From Leishmania infantum JPCM5 (Eukaryota; Euglenozoa; Kinetoplastea; Trypanosomatida; Trypanosomatidae), in NCBI RefSeq assembly GCF_000002875.2, contig NC_009420.2, forward strand, positions 246,001-310,000: a DNA stretch of 64,000 bases, written 5' to 3'. This document shows positions 1 through 12,004 of the stretch, in pieces. The notes beneath the pieces were generated by a model. The model saw only the letters and a list, made by a program, of their open reading frames with translations, ran no database searches and had not been told where the DNA came from. Both the position numbers and the translations under genes were made by a program. Position 1 is the stretch's first letter. Every line of letters begins with the position of its first letter.

Positions 1-1064
1 TGACCGTCATCACCTATATGTACAGCTATTCTGCTTCCTTTCCCCACACTTTTCGTCTGGCCTCCTTTCCTGTTTGGCTCTCCTTTGCTTCGCTTTTCTT
101 TGCTGTATAGTCTTTCAAGTTTAAAAGGTACCCTTCCCCCTTTTGTTCTGTTATCTTTGCGCGTTTTGTTTCCATACGCGCCTCTTTTTAGTTGTCTCTC
201 TCGTTTTCTTCCTGTTTGTGCACACTCCCTCTCTCCTTTTCTGCCCCTCTTTCGCTTTCTTGCTGCCCTTTTTTTTTTATTTGGCGTGCCTGTGCTTCTG
301 TGTTTGTCTGTCATGTCTGCGTGTCTTTTTACCCTTTTCTTTTGTATGGTATTTCTCCGCTTGCGGTTTCCAACAGCCGTCTTCGTCTGTGTGGTTTCGA
401 CCTACTTTCCCGTATCTCTGTTTTCTGTCACCTTCTTCAACGGGTTGAATCTTTTTTTTTGCGCAGTTTTTTTTTTTGCTTGTGCTTTTTCTGTCGTCTG
501 ACTGACTGTCTGTCTGTCTGTCTGTGTGTGTGAGCGGCCATGTGAGGGCTTCACTTTATTGTGAGTGCCCTGATTCGATTCTTCTTTTTTTTCGCGTGTG
601 TGCGTTTATGAGTTTTGTCCTTGTCTCTCCCCCTTTTTCTTCTTCGCGTGTCTTTTTGCGCTCTCTTCTTGAATGATTTCTTTTTATGTTTTTTTTTTGT
701 GTTCACCTAACTCTCTCACGTTTCTCGAATATGATGCGTCTTGCTCCTCAGCCCCTCCGCACACTCCCTCTCTCCCCCAAAATGCGCACCCCACCCGTCT
801 CTCTGTTTGTCTTTGTGGCTCGTACTCTACGACACTCGAAGATTCTTGTGGAACCCTGTCTTTTCCGCACTCTCTCTTCACCTTTTTTTTTCTCTGTTCC
901 TCACTTTCCCTCTTTCTTTTTTACTCGCTGTTCAACTTGACACCCTCACAATGCAAAGTAATGATAGACGTGCTGTGTGCGCCAAAGGGTCATCATTCAT
1001 TGCCACGTGCGTTCCTTCGAACGGAGAATGATGAACCGATGCGCTGGCCATAACCACCCACCCT

Positions 1065-1086
1065 CACACACACACACACACACACA
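1065..1086. repeat. (CA)11 microsatellite
   Basis: An uninterrupted run of CA dinucleotides inside the gene-free left region. Such runs are common in Leishmania spacers and are often length-polymorphic. Confidence 0.95.
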
Positions 1087-4000
1087 AATAGTGAAGAAGA
1101 GAGCTACCAAGCACACTGCTTGCGCGCCTCCTCCCCCCTCCCCACTTCTCCATTTCTTCCCGTTTGTTTTGCATCTCTGTTCCTGTTGAGTGTTCATGTG
1201 TAGTGCTCATCTTCGGTTTTGGTTTGTTTCCTCCGTGCCTCTGTTGCTTCGCTTCAAACTGTGTTTTCCCCTCCCTTTCTTTTTTTCTGCATCTTTTTTT
1301 TTCTTTTTCGTTTTTTTACATGCTTTGATTTTGTTTACTGCCGTGAATGCCCCATCCCCTTGTTGTGTTCCCATACAACCTTTTTTTTTGTTGGTCAACC
1401 GTCTGCCTTTCTTGCCTATTCCTTTCTCAGCTGCCCTGCCTCTCCCCTTCATCCTTTCCATTTTGTTCGTTTGTTTGTATTTTTTTTTTGCATTTTATGG
1501 TTCGGTTTCTCATTGTCTTCCTTCCTCTGGCTGTGAGTCTTTTCCCGCGTCTCGTGGACCTGCATTTCGTTTGCGCCTTTACTTGTTTTGCCCTTTCTTT
1601 CTGGCCTTTTGTTCATTTTTTCTCTGCCCCCCCCCCCACACACCCCTTTCTCTTGTATGCGTGTTTGTATGTACATGTGTGTGTGCTCACGTACCGCTCT
1701 CTCCTCCCCACTTCGACCTTCAGCCTCGCTCCCCCTTCTACTTACTTTGTCTGATATCGTGCGTTGTGTTTTGCTCTCCGACTACCACCACCACTTTGGG
1801 CTCCCCTGCACCTTGTTGCCCCACCGCTTTTGTTCTTCTTCTTGGGCGCCGCCATTTCAAAAGAATACGCAAGCGCCACGAGAGGGGGACGCGGCACAGC
1901 GACGCATGCGAGCAGGTGGAGAGCCGAACGCAGACAAACCAAACGCCACGACCATCGAGAAAGCCTTTTTACAGCGCGCTACGTCAATCAGACAGTCCGC
2001 GTGAGCGCCTGTCTGCGCCATTACCCCTCTCTTGTCTACTTTCGAAGGCAGGAGGAGTATAAGTGCACGCACGCGTGACGCGGAAGAAAGCGAAGAATGC
2101 CGAGACGTAGCCGAATCACCTCCTTCCTCCTCCCTCTCCCCCCACACACAGCAAACATGCTCGGACACGCAACGCATCGTTGCCGAGCACACTCTGATGG
2201 GGGAAAAGCAACGTCGAACCCAACGTCCATCGCACATTGCAATCGCCTCATGAACTATCGTCACAGGCGCATCCGCGGCCCTTAGCCTACAAAAGGGAAC
2301 GGGTCGACGAGGTCATAAGCGAGGGGGAGGGGGTAACAAAAAAGACACAACAGACTGCGCACCAGTCGGATACCTCGTATCCCGGTTTCTTTATTCACAC
2401 AAACACACGCACAGATACGCAGCTCTAAAGCTGGCGACATCATCGCGAGGCTGTACAGTTGCTTGTGTGATGTGTCTCTTTCTTTCTGAGTATGTATGGA
2501 TGTCTTTTGCATGGCCATCCCCTTCGAAATCGCTCCTTGCTCCACCTTGTTCTGCCTCTTTGCGAAAGGCAAAAAAAAAAGGCGTGGCGCGTGCGCTTGC
2601 GCGGACGCTCTTCTACTTCGCGTTTGCTTACCGCGCTCGCGTACTTGGCCTTTTCTTCTTTTTCTCCTCGATTTTGCCTACTTTTCGTTTGTGTTGCTTT
2701 TTGCTTGATCTGAAACTGTGGGCTTCTCTATATATGTATATGTTTTCTTTTCCACTCTGTTGCGTATTTGTTTTGTTCCCTTTTTCCGGTTGACTCTTAC
2801 CTGTGCGTTTTCTCGTTCCTCTTCGTTTTCTTTTTCGTTTCTGTGGAAGGTTATGTTCACGTTTGTTCGTTTGACGGTTGCTTTTCTTGCACTAACTTGC
2901 TCAGCCTCCCTCTCGAACCCCTTCCCTCTCTTCTGTTCGCTTTCGCGCCAAAAGGTTTGCATCCTAAAATAGCCACTATCACGGAAAAGTGTAGCGAAGA
3001 TGCGAACAGACTGACGTTCCATAGGGTCTTTTGTCACCCTCTCTCTTGTTGCTATTGTTCGCTGTGCCCCTCCTCCCCAGGTTGAGCTTCCACACCTTTT
3101 TTCTGCGAGCAAAGGATGAACTGCTGTGCAACGCGCACGCCATCGTACCTGCCTACTCAAGCGATTTGTGTGCACTCTGCAGAGGCAAGAGCATAGAGAG
3201 ACACAGTGGTTTTCAAGAGGAGCACTAGTAACCGTCGAAAACGAGAACTAGAAGTCCTAAAAGACGTGACAAGGACATCACTGGTGCCGCAGCAAAAAAA
3301 AAAGGAGAAATAAAAGATGTAACGGAGTGCATCGATAATGTGAAGCGCTTCATTATCTGTTTGCCTGAGAAGCAAAACTATACAACAAGACATGAGAAAA
3401 GACAGTGGGCAATCATACCGCCGCCCTTGTCCTGAAAAGGAGGTGACCTACACACGCGTATTCCTTCGTGTGTGTATCCGCCGCATCTTTGTGTTTTTTT
3501 TTCCCTCTTCAGTCTTCTCAGTTTTTGGCCTATATGTAGATGTGTCTCCCTTCTCTCTCCACTCGTTTCGGCTCTCCCATATACTCGTCCTGATGCACCC
3601 CCTCCCCCGTTTCTCAAGTCTTTCGTTCTCAGCTATTTTTTTCCCCTCTTCTGTTCATTGGTCTTCAACAGTGCCAGAATATGAAAAATATACGAAGCGG
3701 TGAAACGGCGAGGTAAAAGGGGGTTTGGATTGAGCAATAAGAAGGAAACAGTGCCGTGAAGGCGGCCACCCTAGTCTAGCAGAGGTCTCTCTGTGTATCG
3801 GTTCGCTCTTCCATCCGTGCGTTTGTTTCGTGCTGCACGTGCTTTCTTATACAGGGCGGTACAATGAGCACCGCCACGTCTCCGTCGGCGTACTCCTTTA
3901 ATTCGAATATTAAGATATAACAAAATAAGACACTGCGACAAGGACGTGTTCCCTGTACGTGGAGCAATGTTGTCGCGCTTTTTATTGGCGCGTACTCTTT

Positions 4001-6440
4001 CTTCTGACTCTGTGTGCCTACACTTGTTGATCGTGCTGTCTTCTTTTTTTTTATCGATTTGCTAGCGTGTCTCTCAGCGCTAACTACTCTCCGTGTGTCT
4101 GCTCCCACTATACAAGCCCACATGCACACTCATGTGTTTTGTTCGCGCTGCTCAACGCGCCTGTAACCGGCGTTCGATACTGTGCAGGTGTGCCTTTCAC
4201 AAGTTTCTATCTCTCATATACGCAGACTAGCTTTCTTCCTCCAAAGAACACAGGTGGAGAAAAAAGGGAGGGAAAGGAAGCAGAGCAGAGAGAGGAGGGT
4301 GGGGCGGGGTGGGAGCTGCATGACTGCGCAGTTCCAGTGGGGACGGGTGCATCTCGCAGATCTTTGGATTGCACAACCCCATGCGCGGATTTACTACCTC
4401 ATTCCTTTACAAGCGTTTTTGTTTTCGCTGGCCTCACACACCACCACTCGCACAACCTCCATCATCCCTTTGGCGCGGTACGACTACAAAACACTACACA
4501 CCCACACGAAAACCCTCTCCCCTCCTCGGCGAGCAGGGAGGACAAAAAGAGGAGCGGTAGCGTGTCTCTGGCAGTTCATCGCTTCTTGGCATCATATATG
4601 GTTTTTCTTCTGCTTTCTCTCCCATGCGGCTTGCTGCTTTTTCTTTTTTTTTTTCGCTTGATCCTTTTCCCCTTTGCCCTCATGCCGCTCTCCGCTCCGT
4701 CGCCCTTTTGCGCGACAAATCGCAGATGCCGTGCTATACAGGAATAGAAGCACACAGGCACAACACACGTGCGCCAGCGCGCAGACACATGGTCGGCGCG
4801 CTGTGCGTATAAGAGAACACACGCGCCTGCGCCTGCGTCTGCGCATGCGTGCGTGTAGGTTTGCGCGGTATGGAGAGGAGATGATGTGGTGCAGGTTTCA
4901 TTTTGGTGTTCTCGTTCTGCTGGGTGATGAATGATGTGGACGAAGAACATCACGAAAAGGAAAGAGATGGGCTATTCGTTCTACTACTTCGTGCTTCCGT
5001 GCTCTGCCCATTTTTGTGTGCTTTTCAAACGCGGCCTCTGTCGCGACTGTGATTTACTCTTCTCTCGATCATGCTTGCGGATATGGACCTCTCACGATTT
5101 CATGCCCGAGACCATCTCTTTCTTTTTGCACCATCCACTACCGTCGGGTTCCCAAGTCGCAGCACATACTCGCTCCTCTTCCTCTTTGTTTTTCCCCACT
5201 TTTCGCTCTTGTTGTTTGTATAGCCGAAACTTTTACTTTTCTTCCTGATCATACTCTCTTTCCGTTTTTCTTTTTTTTTTTGCTTTAAGAGCACCACCAC
5301 CACCCAGCCCCTTTCTTTCCTTTTTTCTCCGTTGTCGTTGTTTCATTGGTCCCGCTGCCTTTCTGTTTTCCCATTTTGGTATTGCATTTGCTATATAGCT
5401 TTCTCTCTCTCTTCTCCCTCCATACTGCTTGTTCTCCTCTCACGTAGACTCCCTCTCTTTTTTCCGCTCACTTACTTTTTGTTGTTTCGCCTTCTCTCGA
5501 CCTTTGTCTTTCACTGATTCTTTCGTTCGCCGCCTCATATGTTAGCCATACTCTTCCGCTCCTTTCCTTCCTCCTCTTCCCCCTCCCCATCCCGCCTCAC
5601 CATCATACACAACGCTCGCTTTCCGTTCCTCCTCGTCCTTACGACTTGTTCGTCGTCATGCTCCCACTTCTTTCTCCTCCTCCGCCTCCTCCTCCGGCGT
5701 CACCTCCGCACTCGCCTTCGTGCGTGTCTCTCCGATTCACCGGCTCGGTGGCAGTGTGCCATCTGACGCCTTTTTGTTGTTGTTCTCGTCCTTCATGTCT
5801 TGTGCGCGCGTGTTTGTGAGCTGCCCTTCACCCAAAGCACAAGTTGAAGGAATGGTAACGGACGAACCCCAAAAACGCTGACCAAGAAGGAGCAAAAAAA
5901 AGCGAGGCGAATAAGTAAGGAACGGCGCCATCTGTTCTACGGCGAGGCTTTCTCCCTTTAGATGACCAAGACCGAAAACTCCCAGGTACGGTATATTTTG
6001 AGACAGCTGCCAAGGAGAGGTGAGCGGTGCGTGCGATTCATGTTGCGCAGACAAACACTTTTCTTGGGTTCTTTTTTTTTTGTTGCTGCTTTACTCCCCC
6101 TTTTTATTTCGCTCTGTGATCCCTCTTGTCCCTTTTCCTTTTTCGTTTTATTTTCTTTGACTCCCTTTTTCCTAATTCATTCTCTTGGTTTTGTGCTGTG
6201 GCGTGCTTGTGCTCATTTTGACTGTGTGTGTGTGTCGTTTCCCCCTTTCTCCCTCTCTTCTTCATTTTACTTTTCCCCACCTCGGTCTTTCTCGATCTTC
6301 GCCATTCCTCTCTCGATTTTCATGTTTTCATGTTTTTTTTTTCCCACCCGTGCCGTTCCAAACGCCCTTCCTCTAGCTCTCTTGCCCCGACTACCCTTCC
6401 TTTCTTCTCTCCCTCTCCTGCTTTGCAATAGCCGCGAAAA

Positions 6441-6462
6441 CACACACACACACACACACACA
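6441..6462. repeat. (CA)11 microsatellite
   Basis: A perfect CA run at the 3' side of a long T/C-rich stretch in the left gene-free region. Confidence 0.95.
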
Positions 6463-9210
6463 GATACCAAAAAGAAAATCTGACTCTTCTATATTTCATC
6501 GGGACCGTTTTTCTTTCTCGCCTCTCTGTTGTGCTCGGCTTTCTTGTCTTCTCTCTGTTTGCCTTTGTCTCTCCCTTCCTTCCGCTCCCCTCGCGTTCCC
6601 GTTATATCTTTTTCCCTCTTCCCTGTTTCACTTACGGTTTGCGGTGCGTCTACGTTCGAAGCTCCCCAAAAGTATTTTTAGTTTCTGGCTTGCACACACG
6701 TATACACACATCCTTGTAGGTGTCTTATGGTTTTCTCTCTCTCTCGTTCTGTTTGTGGCCTCCCCCTCCCTTCCCCACTCTTCCCCAGCGGCTGACGCGG
6801 CATCCACGACGTACATGAACGTGCCGTGTGCATGCGCTTTTTTTAGCTGATACGCGACCTCACACCGAACAAATAGATGACGGAGAGAAAAGGGCAAACC
6901 AAAAAAGTGAATAAATGAAAACAGCAACAGCTAAAGAGGAGAGAGAGAGTGGACGTGAGGGAGCGCGGGGGCTGTCCAGCGCGGCGTTCGCGTTCTTCTC
7001 TTCTCGTGTTTGCCTTTTCGTTTTTCTTATTTCATTTTTTGTTTTTGTTTTCTGTCAGGCGGAAATCCGTCTTCGGCTTTTCTCCCCTATGGCGTGTTCA
7101 TTAGCGCATGCGGCTTCTTGTGTTCATCCCATGCACCCACGCACGCGTGCACACTCACGCGCGCGCGCACACACACACAGCATCACTTCATCCCCTCTTT
7201 TGCTTGTTTAGCGCCCCCACTGCCGCCTCTCTTCTCTCATTATCTTTTTCCACTCATGGCATGTCTCCGCCCATCTCCCAAACATGCGTGAGTGCATATG
7301 AACATGTTTCTTATGCCTTCGTGCGGTTCTCTCACCGTTCTCATGTGTGGTCGTTGGAGCAGCATTCACAAAAGTGTCTCATGCCCTTCTTTCCCCTGCT
7401 CCGTTCTCTCTCTACACGTGCGCATGTGTGTGTTTTGTGCGCCGGTGTTGCTTCGATCACGGTATACAGCGTCATGCCGAGGAAAAAAAAACACACAAAC
7501 AGCAGACGAAAACGACAACGAAAGAAGCGGAGAGTGGACGAAGGGAGGCGACGATGCGAACCCAAGAACTCTCGCACCCAAGGAGTAAACCACTCCACCC
7601 TACTCCTCCCCCCCCAAAAAAAAGAAGAAACAAAACCCCCCCAAAAGGTCGTAGAATGCACAGGAACGATGATAATAATAATAAGTAAGACGCACACACA
7701 CAGACAGACGAAGGAAAAAAAAGCCGTGACATATGCTGATGTTTTCCTTTTTATTATTATTTGTATTCTTTTCATGTGCGCTTTCTCTTCTTTTCGGCCT
7801 CTTTGCGTTATGGTGCCCTGCTTCCACACTTTCAGCGCTGCTCTGCGCATGTGGAACAGCAACAGCAAGCAGCGGTAACGAAGAACACGAAACAAAAAGA
7901 AAGACTACATGAAAGAAGAAAACATGTGAGATGACGACAAGGAGAGACAGAGAAGGGAAGGGAGCCAATTGGAAAAAAAATCTTGCGGTGCTCGTACAAG
8001 GGAAACAGACAGCTTGGCAGAGAGAGAGAGCACAAGGGGGAGAGAGACTCATGAGCTAGAAAGTAGCGTTGAAGAGTGAAACTACTCACGCGTCTTTTCT
8101 CCTTCGTCGTCGCTGCTTCTACCTCTCGCTGAACGTCATTTTTCGTTCTACGTCTGACGTGCCGACGGCGCATCGCCGTTCCCTGCAGTGGAGAGGAGGA
8201 GGGAGAAAAGTGCCGAAGGCGAACAATCAAAGGAGGGAACATAACAAAAATCAAACATTATGGCCCCGCGCGCACGTCCTTCTCCCCCCACCTCTCTCTT
8301 CCTCTTCCCGATGCCTCCTCCTCTCTGCCGTGTTCTCTTGTTCCCTTTGCCCCTTCCACGTCATTACTCATGTTTTTTTTTTCTTTTGTCCCCCTTGTTT
8401 GGGGTGTTTCTACCCTGAGCTCGTCTTTGTTGTTCATATAGTGGAGACACGCGCGTGCGCGTCTTATTTTTGTGTGAGCGAGTGCTTTCTCTCCGCCCCC
8501 CTCTTCGAGCCTCCTTGCTGTCTCTCTGCTAAATCCTCAACTCACTTCGTCTTTTGCTGTGTGTGCGATCTTCTCCATGTCTCCTCTTTGTTAGATCTTT
8601 TTTAGTGTTGTTTCTCTTTTCCAGAGTTCTCTAGTCTGTTGTTCGGTTGGATGGCGTGCCAGAGAGCGCCCTTTTTTCTTCGTGTCTTTCGCTTGTCTTC
8701 TCTGTCCATTTCATTTCCACCCACCCCCACCCTTTTTGTCCTTGTGTGCGCCTGAAAGCTGCAGCGTACACAAGTGTACGCCTCTTTTTCTTTTCCGCCG
8801 CCGTGGTCTGGGCTCGCGCGAGCGCGCGCGTGTGCTCATCGGTGTCTGTGTCTGTATGTGTGTGCCTCTCTCTGTCTCTGCGCCCGAGAGATCCGCCAAA
8901 CGGTTTTCTTTTTCTATTGCCTTCTTTGGTGTCTTTACTCGTCGTCCTTCGCTCTTCTTTGCTCTTGTGTGATGCATGACCGCTTCTCATTGCGGGCCTT
9001 TCATTTTGTTCGTGCGCTCCTTTATCTAAGTTTGTTTCGCCCCGACTTGTATTTTCGTGAGGGAAACAGCAACACAAAGAAAACGCATTAAACCAAAAAA
9101 AATGAACCGATACACTCATGCTTTTGAACTTTTTGCTTTTCACCATTTTAGTTGTGGAGGGAAAATGTTACGCTATGGGGCGGGCGACAATGTATCTTAC
9201 CCCCTCTCGC

Positions 9211-9236
9211 TGTGTGTGTATGTGTGTGTGTGTGTG
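9211..9236. repeat. (TG)n microsatellite, one interruption
   Basis: A TG run with a single TA interruption, in the gene-free left region. Confidence 0.9.
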
Positions 9237-10317
9237 CGAGTGACTTCAGCCGCTGTCTGCATCTCTCTCGATCTCTCTTTCTCTTCGGGAGTGCATGTGC
9301 CGATGTGTTTGTGCTCAGATGTGAAGTCTGCTTCCTGTTGCCCGCGATGCTAAACGAAGCCTTTTTTTAAAGGTCTTTTTTCGTTTCTGTTTGCCTCGTT
9401 TTTGGTTGCCGGAGAGAACGAAGAACGCAATAACGTCACTTAATAACAAGGAACCGATGGGAAGAATAGGAGCAGAGATTGGAGTTGTGTGTGTGTAAAA
9501 GGGTGTCCCTCACGGTTTCCCCGTTCCCCGCCCCCCGACTCTTAACCTCTGTCACGGGAATAAAACGGCACGGGTGATGCTCTTGTGGCAGTACCCACGC
9601 ACACATTCCCTATATATGTCTCCTTCCCGCCTCTGCTCTAGTTCTCTCCCTCCACACGCCTCTTCCTTTTCGTTTATAGTCGTCTTTTTTCCCCTTTCCT
9701 GCTTCCGCCAAGCTACCACATTTCCGTCACTGTCGCCCCTTCATTTTTTTTTTCATTGCTTTCTTTTCGTTTGTGTGCTCCTGTCTCTCCTCGCCTCTTT
9801 TATGTCCTCTCTCCTTTTTCCCTCTCCTCCCTTGGTGTGTATTTGCGTGTATGTGTGGAGGGGGGGGAGTGTGTGTGTCTTCATCTTGTCTGTGGTGATC
9901 CGCCACTCTTCTTGCTTCCCCCTCCCTTTGGCATGCTGGTTTTGGTTGTGTGTGCCTCGTGTCCGCGTTGGTGCTCAGGTATGTGTGTGTGTCTTCTTTC
10001 TTCGTCTTACTGATGTTGAAGCGTCTGTCTCCCTTCTCAGCAGTATTTGGGGGTTTGGTGTGTGGCTGCGTGCGTGCTGGTGCATCTCTCTCTTCCTTTC
10101 CCCTTGCCCGTTTTCCGTCATCGTCGCCTCGACTCCGCCCTGCGCGTACGCTCGTCTTTCCCTCCTGCGTCTGTGCAGCTGAAGAGGGAAGGGGAAGGGT
10201 GCGCTCACCCCCCCCCCCGGATATGGGGTCTCGTGGAAGCAAAAGTGGACCATGTCCTCTCGTGCTTTGATTGCGCGCCCTTTTTAAAACTTCCCTCGAT
10301 CGGCACGCATTGGCAAT

Positions 10318-10338
10318 CTTTTTTTTTTTTTTTCACAG
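10318..10338 (+). promoter_or_regulatory. Poly-T tract with AG, candidate trans-splice acceptor
   Basis: A near-pure T run ends in CACAG, which is the usual form of a trypanosomatid splice acceptor. The first ATG with a following frame of about 100 codons lies about 90 bases downstream, at 10430. There is no transcript evidence, so use of the site is inferred. Confidence 0.35.
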
Positions 10339-10429
10339 TGGCTACAGAGAGAAAGAGGGGATGGATAAAGGCGAGCCGAAGGCAGAAGGGAGGTGCTGTC
10401 GGTAGTACCAAGTACACGACCTCACAAAC

Positions 10430-10729
10430 ATGTGCAGCGGTGGGGAAGACAAGGATGCGAACGCGTTTCAGCAAAAATGGTCTGACGATGGGCGGAGCCA
10501 CATTAGCCGCTTGAAAGGAACTACGTCGGCGAACGAAGCAGGTATCGGAGACACGGGGGTAGTTGGAAGAGGGAGCGCGACATGCACCACCTCCACGCTC
10601 CTTGTCGCTTTCCTAATGCGTCCTCTATTCATGACACCCGCATGCACACACATACAGCAACTGACAAGTTGCAAAGTACTTCTCTTGTTTTTTTTTTTGT
10701 GTGCTGCGTGGTCTGTTGGGATTCGTTAG
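10430..10729 (+). CDS. Doubtful small ORF, 99 aa
   Basis: This is the only small frame in the left gene-free region whose first half has a mixed, protein-like composition (residues 1-50 with Asp, Glu, Lys, Gly, Ser) and is preceded at about 90 bases by a good poly-T/AG acceptor. It starts at an ATG. The second half becomes Leu/Phe/Cys-rich and hydrophobic because it runs into another T tract, so a C-terminal membrane segment is either real or a composition artefact. I recognise no family. The surrounding islands have no comparable frame, and it may be chance. Confidence 0.15.
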   Translation: MCSGGEDKDANAFQQKWSDDGRSHISRLKGTTSANEAGIGDTGVVGRGSATCTTSTLLVAFLMRPLFMTPACTHIQQLTSCKVLLLFFFLCAAWSVGIR

Positions 10730-11984
10730 CAACCACTTCATAGGAAGCTATTCGGCAAGAGAGAACACGCATCGACAGATAGCAAAAGACGAAGCGACAG
10801 GAGAGGAAAGAATTTGCTGTCCTTCCTCTTTTCTTTTTTATTGCTGTTGCCTTCTGTGGATTCAGACACACACTCACACACAACTACGCCAGCGCGTGTA
10901 CGGGGCTCACGCGAGCGTATATCCAGCGATGGAGAGAGGGGGTGGGGGCAACAAGAGCAGTCTACATTAAGTCGACGACAAAACAACTTCCCCTCTCCCT
11001 CCAAAAGAGGCGCCTACACATTAGGGCAAACGCACGCGCGCACAACCTCTCCTTCTTTTCCTCTCCTCTCTCTCTAACACACCTCCGATAGTTATGATTG
11101 TCAGCGTTGGTTTGTGTTGTTATCTTTTTCTTCTGTTTTGTTTTCTTTCCCTCCCAACTGAGAGAAAGAAAAACAAAAAAGTAATGAACGACATCAACAC
11201 CACCCAAAAGCGGCATAAAGTGCAACATCTCGACACCCCTCGCCCCGAGACCAAAAATATATGGAAAAGAGAACGAGCTGCGCTGTGAGTGCAGCATGCG
11301 GTGCGCAACACCATACCGTAAACGACAAGGAGAGAGATGGTGAAAGAAAGGAGGGGCACGCGAAGGCGCACGAGGAGGAGATGTGCTGGTGTTAATAATG
11401 AAGGAAAATGTGGATGTGTGGACAAAACACCCACACACTCACTCCCTACGCAAAATCGGGCACATACACACAACGCATGCTTTCTGGGCAAGGACGAAGA
11501 ACGCGTAAAAAAAAAGATAACGAGCGTGAGAGAGACAAGCACCAGGCAACTCGTCATTTTAATGCGGTAGAAGACAAAATGAACGATCTCTGTGTGCATG
11601 TTTATGTGCGTGCCTGTTACGCGTCTTCTACGTTTTTTTCCTTGTACTAATTTTCTTTGCTTTTTTTCTTTTTCTGTTTTGTACTCAGTCTTCAGGCTCA
11701 CCATCTTCTTTTTTTTTTTTCGTCTTCGCTCCCTATTTATTTATCGTGTGCGTGTGTATGCGCCTGAGGGCGCCTATGTCTCTCTTGCCCTATTGCGCGT
11801 TGGCGTTGTCGTTCTGCACTTTTTTTTTATTCGGTGAGGGTATCGTCAATTCCATACACAGTTGTCTAAACTTCCTCATACAGTTTTATGCCGTACTCGT
11901 TTTTGTTTTGTTTTTTTCCTGTGCTTTCAGTTATGTCTTCATCTTTTTTTGCCTTCCTGTGCCATTCTTGTTCTCTTAGGCATG

Positions 11985-12004
11985 CGTGTGTGTGTGTGTG
12001 TGTG
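11985..12004. repeat. (GT)n microsatellite
   Basis: A perfect GT run in the gene-free left region. Confidence 0.9.

Larger units (their letters stand above)
1..10300. other. Long gene-free pyrimidine-rich region (left part)
   Basis: I see no convincing protein gene here. The + strand is dominated by T and C, with many runs of T, C and (CT)n, as is usual for the sense strand of Leishmania spacers. Open frames on + encode only Phe/Ser/Leu/Cys-rich low-complexity strings, and those on - encode Lys/Arg/Glu-rich mirror images. Shorter purine-rich islands interrupt it at roughly 1855-2360, 3180-3340, 5825-5965, 6850-6975, 7485-7730 and 7860-8060. No tRNA B-box, 5S-like, spliced-leader or telomere-repeat sequence was recognised. 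The skew suggests transcription in the same direction as the downstream genes. It could be a very long UTR/spacer, a non-coding RNA cluster, or part of a strand-switch or centromeric region. Confidence 0.75.

Noticed and set aside
1190..2062. A 290-codon + strand frame, the longest in the left gene-free region
   Set aside because: It encodes Phe/Ser/Leu/Cys/Pro-rich low complexity generated by pyrimidine tracts, starts at a non-ATG codon, and has no domain-like segment.
4926..5030. A GTGATGA box-C-like motif as a snoRNA
   Set aside because: No CTGA D box at a suitable distance and no terminal stem.
7108..7878. A 256-codon + strand frame
   Set aside because: It crosses CA repeats, an A-rich island and T tracts in succession. 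Composition changes with each block, as expected for chance translation.
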